DNA of 64,000 bases from JBAXTZ01 sp037129925 (GTDB taxonomy: Bacteria; Bacillota; Negativicutes; JBAXTZ01), in NCBI GenBank assembly GCA_037129925.1, contig JBAXTZ010000003.1, positions 1-64,000 of the forward strand. The letters are read 5' to 3'. The notes beneath the pieces are model-generated. The model did no database searches and was not told the origin of the DNA. It saw nothing but the letters and a program-made list of their open reading frames with translations. Numbering within the stretch: the first letter of the stretch is position 1; the number at the start of each line of letters is the position of its first letter. This document shows positions 15,842 to 23,505 of the stretch, piece after piece. A program made the position numbers and the translations under genes.

Positions 15842-17137
15842 TCACTTCACCGCCGGCGCAAACAAATGCATCCAGGCGAGAATATTGACAATAATTCCCG
15901 TGGCAATCGCGGCTATCGGACCAACTGCCATTTTAATTATCGGTTTTTTGGATACTTCGTTTAAGCAATAAGCACCGGCGACAATCAGAAAGCCCATCCC
16001 GGGAAACATTTTGTTCGCCGCCATCATCGAACCGACCAACAACGCCAATTCCAGTACTTTGGTCATCGCCGCCCGCATATTGTCCGCCGATTTCTTTAAT
16101 CCGGGAAACTTGTCAAAGATATTGGCAAATAACACCAGACTCGAGGCCTCGAGCACAATGACAATTGCGCCAGAAATTGCGGCAACTGCCAAATTCGGCG
16201 ACAACAACCCAGCGGTAACGACAAAACCAAAACCGTCTGTTACCCAAACCCCGGTTGCCAGACTGGTCATTCCTTTTAGGGGGATATAAGAAAAGCCGCT
16301 GATTATTGATAAATTCACCGCATCGGTTACTTGATTTTTCGCCAGCGCCAGCAGCGTCAGGTTGGAACCGACCAGCAGGTGAATGTGCGCGGCCATCCCA
16401 TAGACCGCACCGACCAGTGCAATGTACGGCATATTTTTTTTGATATTTTTGACCCGGTCGCCAAACAATGACGCCATATTTATTGATACTGTGGCTTTTT
16501 CCCGCATTGCAAAAAACAACAGCATCACAAAACCGGCGAGCAACGCGCAGCCATCAGCGCTACTCTGCCAGGGGCTGATCGTGACTAATTGGCGCACAAC
16601 AACGGTGACTGCCAGCGCGGTAGCGCCTTTTTTGAAACCGTATTCCATCGCAATAGCCAGCGCCGGAAACGCGGCAAACGCGAACAGCACCGGATCGCCG
16701 AGCACACTCAGCCCGTCAAAAACATTGACCGGCAACTGCTGCATCGCGTCAACAAACCACTGCAATCCGGCGAGCAAACCGATGCCATAAATTCCCCCGG
16801 CAACCGCCGCGCCGGCAAAACCCAGGGCGTTTTTACGATCGGTGTACCATTTCTTGTCCCAATCCGCCGGAAAAAATACCCCGATGATGTCGGTGCCCAA
16901 CCACAGACAATGTACGAGAATAATCGGCGACATCAGGGAAAAAGGTATCCCAAAGCCGATTATCAACCCGAAGCTCAACGCGAATGTCGTTGCCGCCAAT
17001 TCGGCACGATTCATCCGCTTTTCCCGATACTCCGGCATAATCGGCCGCACTGCGTCATTAAACACCGCGATACCGCGGTTGGCGAGGACCGCGCCGAGCG
17101 CCCCGGCGAGAAACATTAAACTGTATTTCAAGAGCAT
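15842..17137 (-). CDS. yhfT: YhfT-type integral membrane protein, second copy
   Basis: A 431-aa membrane protein with about 11-12 hydrophobic segments, predicted to be a transporter by family annotation only. It shares blocks with the other copy at 21687-22979: RGIAVF(N/H)D, RPIMPEY, ALSFGL(I/V)IGFGIP, LGTDIIG, FAAFPAL and MTKVLE(L/V)ALLVG. The two are clear paralogues, differing most in the loop after LGTDIIG. AGGAG with a 6-nt spacer marks the ATG. Confidence 0.85.
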   Translation of the reverse strand: MLLKYSLMFLAGALGAVLANRGIAVFNDAVRPIMPEYREKRMNRAELAATTFALSFGLIIGFGIPFSLMSPIILVHCLWLGTDIIGVFFPADWDKKWYTDRKNALGFAGAAVAGGIYGIGLLAGLQWFVDAMQQLPVNVFDGLSVLGDPVLFAFAAFPALAIAMEYGFKKGATALAVTVVVRQLVTISPWQSSADGCALLAGFVMLLFFAMREKATVSINMASLFGDRVKNIKKNMPYIALVGAVYGMAAHIHLLVGSNLTLLALAKNQVTDAVNLSIISGFSYIPLKGMTSLATGVWVTDGFGFVVTAGLLSPNLAVAAISGAIVIVLEASSLVLFANIFDKFPGLKKSADNMRAAMTKVLELALLVGSMMAANKMFPGMGFLIVAGAYCLNEVSKKPIIKMAVGPIAAIATGIIVNILAWMHLFAPAVK

Positions 17138-17163
17138 AGGTTTCTCCTTTTATTTCAGCTTTA

Positions 17164-18378
17164 CTATTTCAGATTTTTCAGAAACGACTCACCGTTTTCA
17201 CAGCGCGGTGCAGTGAAAAATTCACAGACCGTCTGGCCGATATCCGACAAAGTCTTGCGCTCGCCGATAGTGCCGGGCCGGATGTTTTTCCCATACAGCA
17301 ACAGCGGGGTATTTTCGCGGGTGTGCTGGCTATGACCGATGGTCGGGTCGTTGCCATGATCAGCGGTCACCAGTAATATATCGTCGTCATTCATTAATGC
17401 GATGATTTTGGCAATATAGCTGTCACTAATGCGCAACTTTTCGGCATAAATTTCTGCTGATTGCAGGTGTCCGGCGATATCAGTTTCCTGGACGTTGATA
17501 CAGATGAATCCGTTGACGTTCGCTTGGATACATTGCAGCGCTTGTTCAAGCGTCTCAGTAGTATCAACCACCGAACAACTCTCGCCGTCCGGGTTATCGA
17601 CAATATCAGCGACTTTGCCGACGAGAATGGTCTTTACACCGACTGCAGTCAGCTGCCGTGGCACCTGCACTGCCGCGTTAATGCCATAGCCAAGATGCTG
17701 CACCAGATAGCCGGTGTTGTACACTCCGGACAACGGGGCATTTATGCCGATGTAATTTTCTTCTTTGATTTCAACTGCGGCAATTAGAGCGTCCGGCTCC
17801 ACAGCTTCACCGCCAAAGGCAATGACCCGGGACACGTCGGCAATTTCCCGCACGATCTTCCCGATGGCTAGCACTTCCTCAAAGCTAATCTTGTCGAATG
17901 TCGCCGTGATGTTATAGGCGCTGCCGCAGTCGGCCTCAATATTGTCCGCGATAGTTACACAGCCGTTCACCAGCAGATATTGCAACTGCTCACCGACGAT
18001 TTCCACTTGATACCCGGCTTGCAACAGTTGTTCCCGAACTTCAACCAGAATCTCGGAAAACGGTCGTTTGCGCGGTTTCTTGGGCCTGGTTCCCATGATC
18101 TCTTGATGACCATAAAACGTATCCGCGCCATAATGCATCAGTGCGCTCTTGCCGAAACACGCGCCAGTTTGGCGTTGCAAGTAGGGCAAATCTACACCCG
18201 CGGCGTTTGCCAAGCCGAGCGCTTGCAAATTCGGCAACCGCAAGCCTGGTACCGCTTCAAAAATATGCAAACAAGTGTTGGCGCCGACATCTTGGGGGCG
18301 TACTTCGACCGCGTCCGCTGTCGCCCCGATACCGTACCCGTCGAGAATCAAGACTATAAAACGTTTCACCGCAACCAC
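17164..18378 (-). CDS. yhfW: YhfW-like phosphopentomutase-family metalloenzyme
   Basis: A 404-aa member of the alkaline phosphatase superfamily closest to phosphopentomutase. N-terminal ILDGYGIG supplies the first metal Asp. GADTFYGHQEIMGT carries the phospho-acceptor Thr region, and TADHGNDPT with HTRENTPLL forms the second metal site. DeoB interconverts ribose-1- and ribose-5-phosphate; the YhfW substrate is unknown. The start is either GTG at 18378, very close to AAGGA, or the GTG at 18369. It overlaps the end of yhfX, indicating coupled translation. Confidence 0.85.
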   Translation of the reverse strand: MVAVKRFIVLILDGYGIGATADAVEVRPQDVGANTCLHIFEAVPGLRLPNLQALGLANAAGVDLPYLQRQTGACFGKSALMHYGADTFYGHQEIMGTRPKKPRKRPFSEILVEVREQLLQAGYQVEIVGEQLQYLLVNGCVTIADNIEADCGSAYNITATFDKISFEEVLAIGKIVREIADVSRVIAFGGEAVEPDALIAAVEIKEENYIGINAPLSGVYNTGYLVQHLGYGINAAVQVPRQLTAVGVKTILVGKVADIVDNPDGESCSVVDTTETLEQALQCIQANVNGFICINVQETDIAGHLQSAEIYAEKLRISDSYIAKIIALMNDDDILLVTADHGNDPTIGHSQHTRENTPLLLYGKNIRPGTIGERKTLSDIGQTVCEFFTAPRCENGESFLKNLK

Positions 18379-19517
18379 CGTCCTTGTGAATCGTAGATAC
18401 CGACAATCCGCGGCAGCCCGGACTGTATTCCTTCGACTAGCGCCACTTCACTGCGGGTTACGAAAACCTGGGTGCGGAAGCAAAACAGCACCGGTGTACC
18501 GACCGGGCGCTGGTCAAGCAGTGGCAGATAGTAGTCGATTGCGTCATCGGCTACTGTACCGGTAGCGATAACATCATAGTCGCTATCCGGGCTTTTTACC
18601 AACGCCATACGCATATTCGAGCGCCGGTAATAACCGCCGCCGTAACACAGCGATTGTCCGAGAACGTTGTGTGAAACTTCACTAATATATAGCAATGCAA
18701 CCCGCTCCGGCTGGGTGGTTGCCGCGTGCAACGGGGTCGTGCCGGTGAGCGCGTGGCCGGGTTCGCCGTGGGTGCTGCCGTTTGCTTTTAGCAACGGCAA
18801 CGATGCGACACAAGTTGCCGAAGGCGTGTTGATTTGATTGATCGCGATGCCATTTTTGCGTAACACATGGGCGGCGGTTGTTAATGTCGTCATGTTATTC
18901 GTCGCGGCTATAGCTGTTCCGTCAAATAAAAAACAGGGAAATGCCGTTATCCCCTCGACCCGGACATTTCCGAGTGCATTAATCTTCTCCGCAGTTGTTG
19001 TCGCGATAGTGAGTGGGATTCCGCCTTGCTGACCGGGATAGATTACATCACCGGTCTCAACGATTTTCAATAGCAGCTTTTGAGTTATGCCCAGTTTTTT
19101 GGCGACAATATTAACCTGCTCGGCCATTGCCAGCGAATAGACTGTCAGAACTTCGGTATGATAACTAAGCAATTTTTCCAACACCACCAACGGTGTCTGC
19201 ACCAAATGACCGACGTGTCCAAGTTTGGCTCCACCTTCAGCAAGTGTCAATGCCTCACGCCAATCGACGGCAACCGCTCCCTGATAACCTAGCTCGTACA
19301 GTTTAGCGGCAATGTAAGGATTGCGACCAAACTGTTTGGTCATGTAATACAACTTAACCCCGCACTCATCAGCTTTAGCCTTAATCAAGCGGGCGTTTTC
19401 CAATAATGCATCCAAATCTATCAGATAACTGTCCGGTTGTAACGCACCGGCGGCATATAACTCAAAAGCTGCCGCCACAAAGCGCGGATTGTTTTTTTGC
19501 AAAGTCTCTACGAACAT
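18366..19517 (-). CDS. yhfX: YhfX-like PLP enzyme (alanine racemase fold)
   Basis: A 383-aa fold-type III PLP protein. The PLP lysine is predicted in YYMTKQFGRN near residue 62, at the end of the first barrel strand, as in alanine racemase and D-amino-acid dehydratases. A C-terminal beta domain completes the fold. The substrate is unknown; racemisation or decarboxylation of an amino acid is the family expectation. It follows the YhfS-type gene by 11 nt. Confidence 0.85.
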   Translation of the reverse strand: MFVETLQKNNPRFVAAAFELYAAGALQPDSYLIDLDALLENARLIKAKADECGVKLYYMTKQFGRNPYIAAKLYELGYQGAVAVDWREALTLAEGGAKLGHVGHLVQTPLVVLEKLLSYHTEVLTVYSLAMAEQVNIVAKKLGITQKLLLKIVETGDVIYPGQQGGIPLTIATTTAEKINALGNVRVEGITAFPCFLFDGTAIAATNNMTTLTTAAHVLRKNGIAINQINTPSATCVASLPLLKANGSTHGEPGHALTGTTPLHAATTQPERVALLYISEVSHNVLGQSLCYGGGYYRRSNMRMALVKSPDSDYDVIATGTVADDAIDYYLPLLDQRPVGTPVLFCFRTQVFVTRSEVALVEGIQSGLPRIVGIYDSQGRWLR

Positions 19518-19528
19518 TATCTCTCCAA

Positions 19529-20632
19529 TTAAGCGCCTTGCAACGCTTGGGCCAAAATTCTCAGCACGGTGTCTGCGCCGCTCCGCATCGGATTAATCCT
19601 GATCAAGCGGCTGTCGGCGTCCGGAATACTGGCGCGAAAGGTGCCCGAGACCCGGTAAAACATCGGCGCGATTTCATAGCGCGACTCGGCGCCGACCGGA
19701 TGCGGCGCTGCGCCCAATTTTTCGGCATTTTTTATTATGACCGGAGCGTTCGGTTCCTGTAGCTCAACAATTATCACCCGCGACTGGGCGTTGGCGATAA
19801 ACGCGCTTTTCACCCCGTCCAGTTCTCCGTCATTTAACCGTTTGACAACCTCCGCGCCAACTTCGGCCTGAATCGCTAATGCGACCGGCGCATATACCAA
19901 ACTGCGCAGTGCATCCATCGCCTCGTGTCCCTGCACCTGACCACCGCCGGAATAATTGGCGGCGGTAATTTTTTCGATATAACTGCGTTTCCCGACGATG
20001 CAGCCGATTCCTTCCGGTCCGAGCAGCTTAAATAGCGAAAACGCCGATAACGCAGCGCCCAGTTGCACGCCGATTTTTGCAGTTTTCATGACGACATAGT
20101 TATCGTCAGTAATTATCGGGATGTTCTTATCGGAAATAATCCGGATTACCTCGGCAATCGCATAGTTGTCATCAATTTTTTGCCGGGAATATTGGATCAG
20201 CGCGCAATCCGCCGAATCGGCCGCTAGTGAACTCTGGAGCATACTAGGATTGTTGAAATCCAGAGCGGTTGTTTGGAGTGCCATGCTGGAAATTATTGTC
20301 TTGGTTGTCGGATATACCGGCGCTTCATGCACCAAAAGCGACCCATTTGGCTCAACCATACTCCAGAGCCCCCAGCGGATGGCGGCAGTTCCCGCGCCGC
20401 GCACCAATACACAAGCTTCGGCATCAAAAAAATCGGCTAGCACGGCTTCGACTTTGGCAGTATATTTCGGTTTGTTATAGCCACTCACCAACCCGACGTC
20501 ACCGCAGCTCAAAAATTCCGCGCCGCCAAAATGGGTGGTGATGCTATCCACCAATCTAAACTGCAACTGCATCGCTTGCGCCAGCGTCAACGGCTGTAGC
20601 GGGAAAGTTTGCATAAAATTCTCCTTGAACAA
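19529..20632 (-). CDS. yhfS: YhfS-like PLP enzyme (aminotransferase fold)
   Basis: A 367-aa fold-type I PLP protein. The PLP-binding region reads ITDDNYVVMK, with the Schiff-base lysine most likely in SLFKLLGPEGIG, like the KLLGG segment of the selenocysteine synthase/DgaE group. The family has no assigned reaction. It sits between php and yhfX with 9- and 11-nt gaps. Confidence 0.85.
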   Translation of the reverse strand: MFKENFMQTFPLQPLTLAQAMQLQFRLVDSITTHFGGAEFLSCGDVGLVSGYNKPKYTAKVEAVLADFFDAEACVLVRGAGTAAIRWGLWSMVEPNGSLLVHEAPVYPTTKTIISSMALQTTALDFNNPSMLQSSLAADSADCALIQYSRQKIDDNYAIAEVIRIISDKNIPIITDDNYVVMKTAKIGVQLGAALSAFSLFKLLGPEGIGCIVGKRSYIEKITAANYSGGGQVQGHEAMDALRSLVYAPVALAIQAEVGAEVVKRLNDGELDGVKSAFIANAQSRVIIVELQEPNAPVIIKNAEKLGAAPHPVGAESRYEIAPMFYRVSGTFRASIPDADSRLIRINPMRSGADTVLRILAQALQGA

Positions 20633-20641
20633 AAATTGGAT

Positions 20642-21601
20642 TTACGACAGCAACCGGTTGGGATTATCAATCAGCATCGTATCAATTGCCGATTGGGAAA
20701 TACCGGCGGCCACTAACATTGGTACAAAGGTATCCAACAGATAGCCGTAACCGATACCGCCGTTAATCGCAAAGTGCGATTTGCGGGTGATATCCAACGA
20801 CAATATCACTTGCTTGCATAAGTCGCGCCGGCTAATTTCCGCCAACATTTCTACCCGTTTGCAGTCTGGCAGATATTTGCTTTTGCCGATAGTGTCAAAA
20901 CCGACCGTTACACCTTTGTCTAACATCATTAAAATATTTTCCAAGTCGCCGGTCAAGTCGGCGTGGCCGATGATAATTCGATCCGGCTCAACACCGAGAC
21001 TGGTGAGCAACTCAATCTGCTCTAATCCTAATTTACCAAGCGTAGTATGCGTCGAAATCGCCGCGCCGTTCTCGCAATGGGCCCGGGCTGCTGCTCGGAA
21101 TACTTTGGTTTCAAATACGGAAATATAGTCGGCTCCCGATCCAACTTCGCCGATTATTCCCGCACGAATATCAGTATCTTCAATGCCGATTTCAAGTTCT
21201 TTGCGCATCTGAGCGGCCAATTGCTTTTCCGTCAGCCGGTAGACATCGACAGGGAAAAATGGTTCCTTGTAGAACCCGGTTGCATAAACAATTTTCATGC
21301 CGGTTTCTTTAGCGACCCGCTCTACATATTCAACGTTACGTCCCATACCGCTGTTGGTTAGGTCAACGATGCGGGATACGCCCTGATTTCTAAGTCGGAC
21401 AAACTCCACGACCGTATCGACATAGCAATCCAGACAGCAATCGTTGTCATTCTTTACACCCGACAAATCGACCGTGACATGCTCATGCATCAGCGTAATA
21501 TTAGCCGCTGGTGGCTGGTGGCTGGTGGCTGGCAACTGAATGTCGGCTTCACCTGACAACTTGACTACTTGACTACTTGATAACTTATCGTTTCCCGGCA
21601 C
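20642..21601 (-). CDS. php: phosphotriesterase-homology protein
   Basis: A 319-aa amidohydrolase-fold metalloenzyme matching E. coli Php in sequence. Metal ligands are seen in LMHEHVTVDL (HxH), GEVGS, ISTHTTLG, IIGHADLTGD and LSLDITR. Php-family proteins are not true phosphotriesterases and their substrate is unknown. The start is GTG at 21601 behind AAAGGAG. About 35 residues before the HEH motif are encoded almost wholly by two short-period DNA repeats (21504-21590). E. coli Php begins about 11 residues before its motif, so this leader is an added segment. Confidence 0.9.
   Translation of the reverse strand: MPGNDKLSSSQVVKLSGEADIQLPATSHQPPAANITLMHEHVTVDLSGVKNDNDCCLDCYVDTVVEFVRLRNQGVSRIVDLTNSGMGRNVEYVERVAKETGMKIVYATGFYKEPFFPVDVYRLTEKQLAAQMRKELEIGIEDTDIRAGIIGEVGSGADYISVFETKVFRAAARAHCENGAAISTHTTLGKLGLEQIELLTSLGVEPDRIIIGHADLTGDLENILMMLDKGVTVGFDTIGKSKYLPDCKRVEMLAEISRRDLCKQVILSLDITRKSHFAINGGIGYGYLLDTFVPMLVAAGISQSAIDTMLIDNPNRLLS
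21504..21538. repeat. 7-bp tandem repeat inside the php 5' coding region
   Basis: Units GCCGCTG, GTGGCTG, GTGGCTG, GTGGCTG, GCAACTG. In the php frame it encodes a Pro/Ala/Ser/Thr/His-rich leader. Confidence 0.8.
21551..21590. repeat. 8-bp tandem repeat inside the php 5' coding region
   Basis: Units ACCTGACA, ACTTGACT, ACTTGACT, ACTTGATA, ACTTATCG, translated as a Ser/Val/Lys/Leu-rich stretch right after the GTG start. Confidence 0.8.
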
Positions 21602-21640
21602 TTTCTCTCCTTTGCGGTCTCTGCAATCAGAGCCTTGTCT

Positions 21641-21696
21641 ACTTTATCACTCTATAACTTTTTAACTCTATGACTTTACTACTTTATCACTTCACA
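21641..21696. repeat. 8-bp tandem repeat between yhfT and php
   Basis: Seven units of the form ACTYTAYN: ACTTTATC, ACTCTATA, ACTTTTTA, ACTCTATG, ACTTTACT, ACTTTATC, ACTTCACA. It includes the stop codon of the upstream yhfT gene and is the same family as the repeat inside php. Confidence 0.8.
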
Positions 21697-22979
21697 ACCG
21701 GCGGCAAATACAATCCCAGCCAATATAATACATTGACGAGTATGCCGGTGAAAATCGCCGCCACTGGTCCGATAGCCATTTCGACTAGCGGCTTCTTCGT
21801 TGTCTTGTTTAACACATAAATGCCGACTACTACAAACAATCCCAACCCTGGTGCCATATTATGCGCGGCCAACATACCGCCGACGAGCAACGCCACTTCC
21901 AGGACTTTGGTCATCGAGGTGCGAATATTGTCGCCGCACTTCCGCATTCCGGGAAACTTATCCAACATTTTCGCCGCCAGATTAAGCAACATTATCTCTG
22001 CAAACATAATCAATGCACCGACAAAAAACGCGATGAACGGATTTTTAATCAAAAATCCGGCGACAAAAATAAAGGTCATCCCTACCGGACTATACACCCC
22101 TGTTGTAATCGCGGTGGTCGCCAACAACGGAATGAAGCCTAATCCCCGCGCAAAGGCGGTCATCGCCGCTTCGGTCGTTTTACCGCTGGCTGCCAAATTC
22201 AATGAAATCGGATCGCCGGCAATCATCAGGTAAGAAGTGGCGGCAGTGGCCAAACCACCGGTGAACGACAGCACCAGCGCGTTTTTGCGTATCCGCTTCA
22301 TCCGCTCGCTGAAAATTGATGCCAAGTCAATCTGCATGGCATTCGGATCCGGTTTTTCGCGCAGCGCAAAAAACAGCATGATGATCATTCCCGCTAAGAG
22401 CGCCATCCCTTCCGGGTCGATGCTCAGTTTGGCGCCCGCGATATTGAATTTGCCGTAATACACAAACCATTGCCGCACCAGGAATGAAGCGACGAAAGTT
22501 AATATTCCCTTTTTTATGCCATATTGCAACGCCACGACGAGTGCCGGGAATGCCGCAAATGACACAATTATCGGCGTGCCGACCATGCCCATGCTCGGCA
22601 GAAAATTTATCGGCAACAACTTGAACGCGGTTACGACAAACTGCAGACCGACTACAATGCCAATACCGTATAGCGCACCAAACAGCAATGCCAGAATTGA
22701 GCCACGGGTGCCTTTGGGTGACCAGGTGCCAATAATATCCGTACCTAGTAGAATGCTATGCACCAAGATTACTGATGCTGCCAGCGACACCGGAATTCCA
22801 AAACCGATTACCAAACCGAAACTAAGTGCGAAGCTGGTCGCCGCCAGCGCTTTTTTGTCCATCCGCCCTTCGATATACTCCGGCATAATCGGCCGCAAGC
22901 CATCATGAAAGACTGCGATCCCGCGTTGCGCCAATAGCGCTGACATCGCGCCTAATAAGGCGATGAAAATATAGTTCAT
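21687..22979 (-). CDS. yhfT: YhfT-type integral membrane protein, first copy
   Basis: A 430-aa polytopic membrane protein, paralogous to that at 15842-17137, with the same RGIAVFHD, RPIMPEY and LGTDIIG blocks and a Pro-rich C-terminus. The family is predicted to transport an unknown solute. GGAGGAGGG with a 3-nt spacer and the ATG at 22979 give the start. It follows the PRD gene by 24 nt and leads the enzyme genes, so it is probably the main permease of the pathway. Confidence 0.85.
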   Translation of the reverse strand: MNYIFIALLGAMSALLAQRGIAVFHDGLRPIMPEYIEGRMDKKALAATSFALSFGLVIGFGIPVSLAASVILVHSILLGTDIIGTWSPKGTRGSILALLFGALYGIGIVVGLQFVVTAFKLLPINFLPSMGMVGTPIIVSFAAFPALVVALQYGIKKGILTFVASFLVRQWFVYYGKFNIAGAKLSIDPEGMALLAGMIIMLFFALREKPDPNAMQIDLASIFSERMKRIRKNALVLSFTGGLATAATSYLMIAGDPISLNLAASGKTTEAAMTAFARGLGFIPLLATTAITTGVYSPVGMTFIFVAGFLIKNPFIAFFVGALIMFAEIMLLNLAAKMLDKFPGMRKCGDNIRTSMTKVLEVALLVGGMLAAHNMAPGLGLFVVVGIYVLNKTTKKPLVEMAIGPVAAIFTGILVNVLYWLGLYLPPVVK

Positions 22980-23003
22980 AGACCCTCCTCCACCCACTCA
23001 GTG

Positions 23004-23357
23004 TCACTCGAAATATTTGTTCAAATGCAAATATATATAGCCTTTTTCCGAATCCGACAAATTGACCGCAAATAAACTCTCGATTTCATTCATTGCCGTA
23101 ACACTCTGCGGATAAGCAACCGATGCCTGAATTTCATCGATAATCGCACAGTCCAACGCTTGAATGGTATCGTTTTCACGCATCCGTTTCAAAGCTATTG
23201 CTAAATGGGTTATAAACATACCGGCGTTGTCTTCATTAAGTTCTATATGCCACTTCTCGGCGAACATTTTTAACATAGCAGTCAACCCGTCTGCTTCTGC
23301 CGGGCTAATTTGTTCAGCATCGCTCAGAAGTCTGATTCTAAAGGGTAAATCAATCAT
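23004..23357 (-). CDS. yhfY: stand-alone PRD-domain protein, YhfY-like
   Basis: A 117-aa protein consisting of a single PTS-regulation domain: the core HLAIALKRMRE carries the first conserved His, and the C-terminal part ends in YIYLHLNKYF with the second. PRDs are phosphorylated by HPr or EII proteins in antiterminators and activators; this copy has no DNA- or RNA-binding domain. GAGGTG with a short spacer selects ATG 23357. As the first gene of the yhf-like cluster it suggests control by the phosphotransferase system. Confidence 0.8.
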   Translation of the reverse strand: MIDLPFRIRLLSDAEQISPAEADGLTAMLKMFAEKWHIELNEDNAGMFITHLAIALKRMRENDTIQALDCAIIDEIQASVAYPQSVTAMNEIESLFAVNLSDSEKGYIYLHLNKYFE

Positions 23358-23415
23358 AAACACCTCGCATCTTTTCGTTGTAGTATAATTCGTTGCTGCA
23401 TCTAGCTTTTCCTGC

Positions 23416-23443
23416 AAAAAAGCTGCATTTTCATGCAGCTTTT
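23416..23443 (-). terminator. terminator downstream of the TGS-uridine kinase gene
   Basis: AAAAGCTGCAT (23433-23443 read on the minus strand) pairs with ATGCAGCTTTT, 5-nt loop, ending in a T-run. It separates the kinase transcript from the yhf-like cluster. Confidence 0.8.
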
Positions 23444-23505
23444 CAAAAACTTTTATAATATTGTTTGTATTTAGAAATTACAATTGCGCAATTTAGGATT
23501 ATTGA

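Noticed and set aside
15152..21696. CRISPR array
   Set aside because: The repeats are 7-8 bp tandem units without spacers and no cas gene is present.
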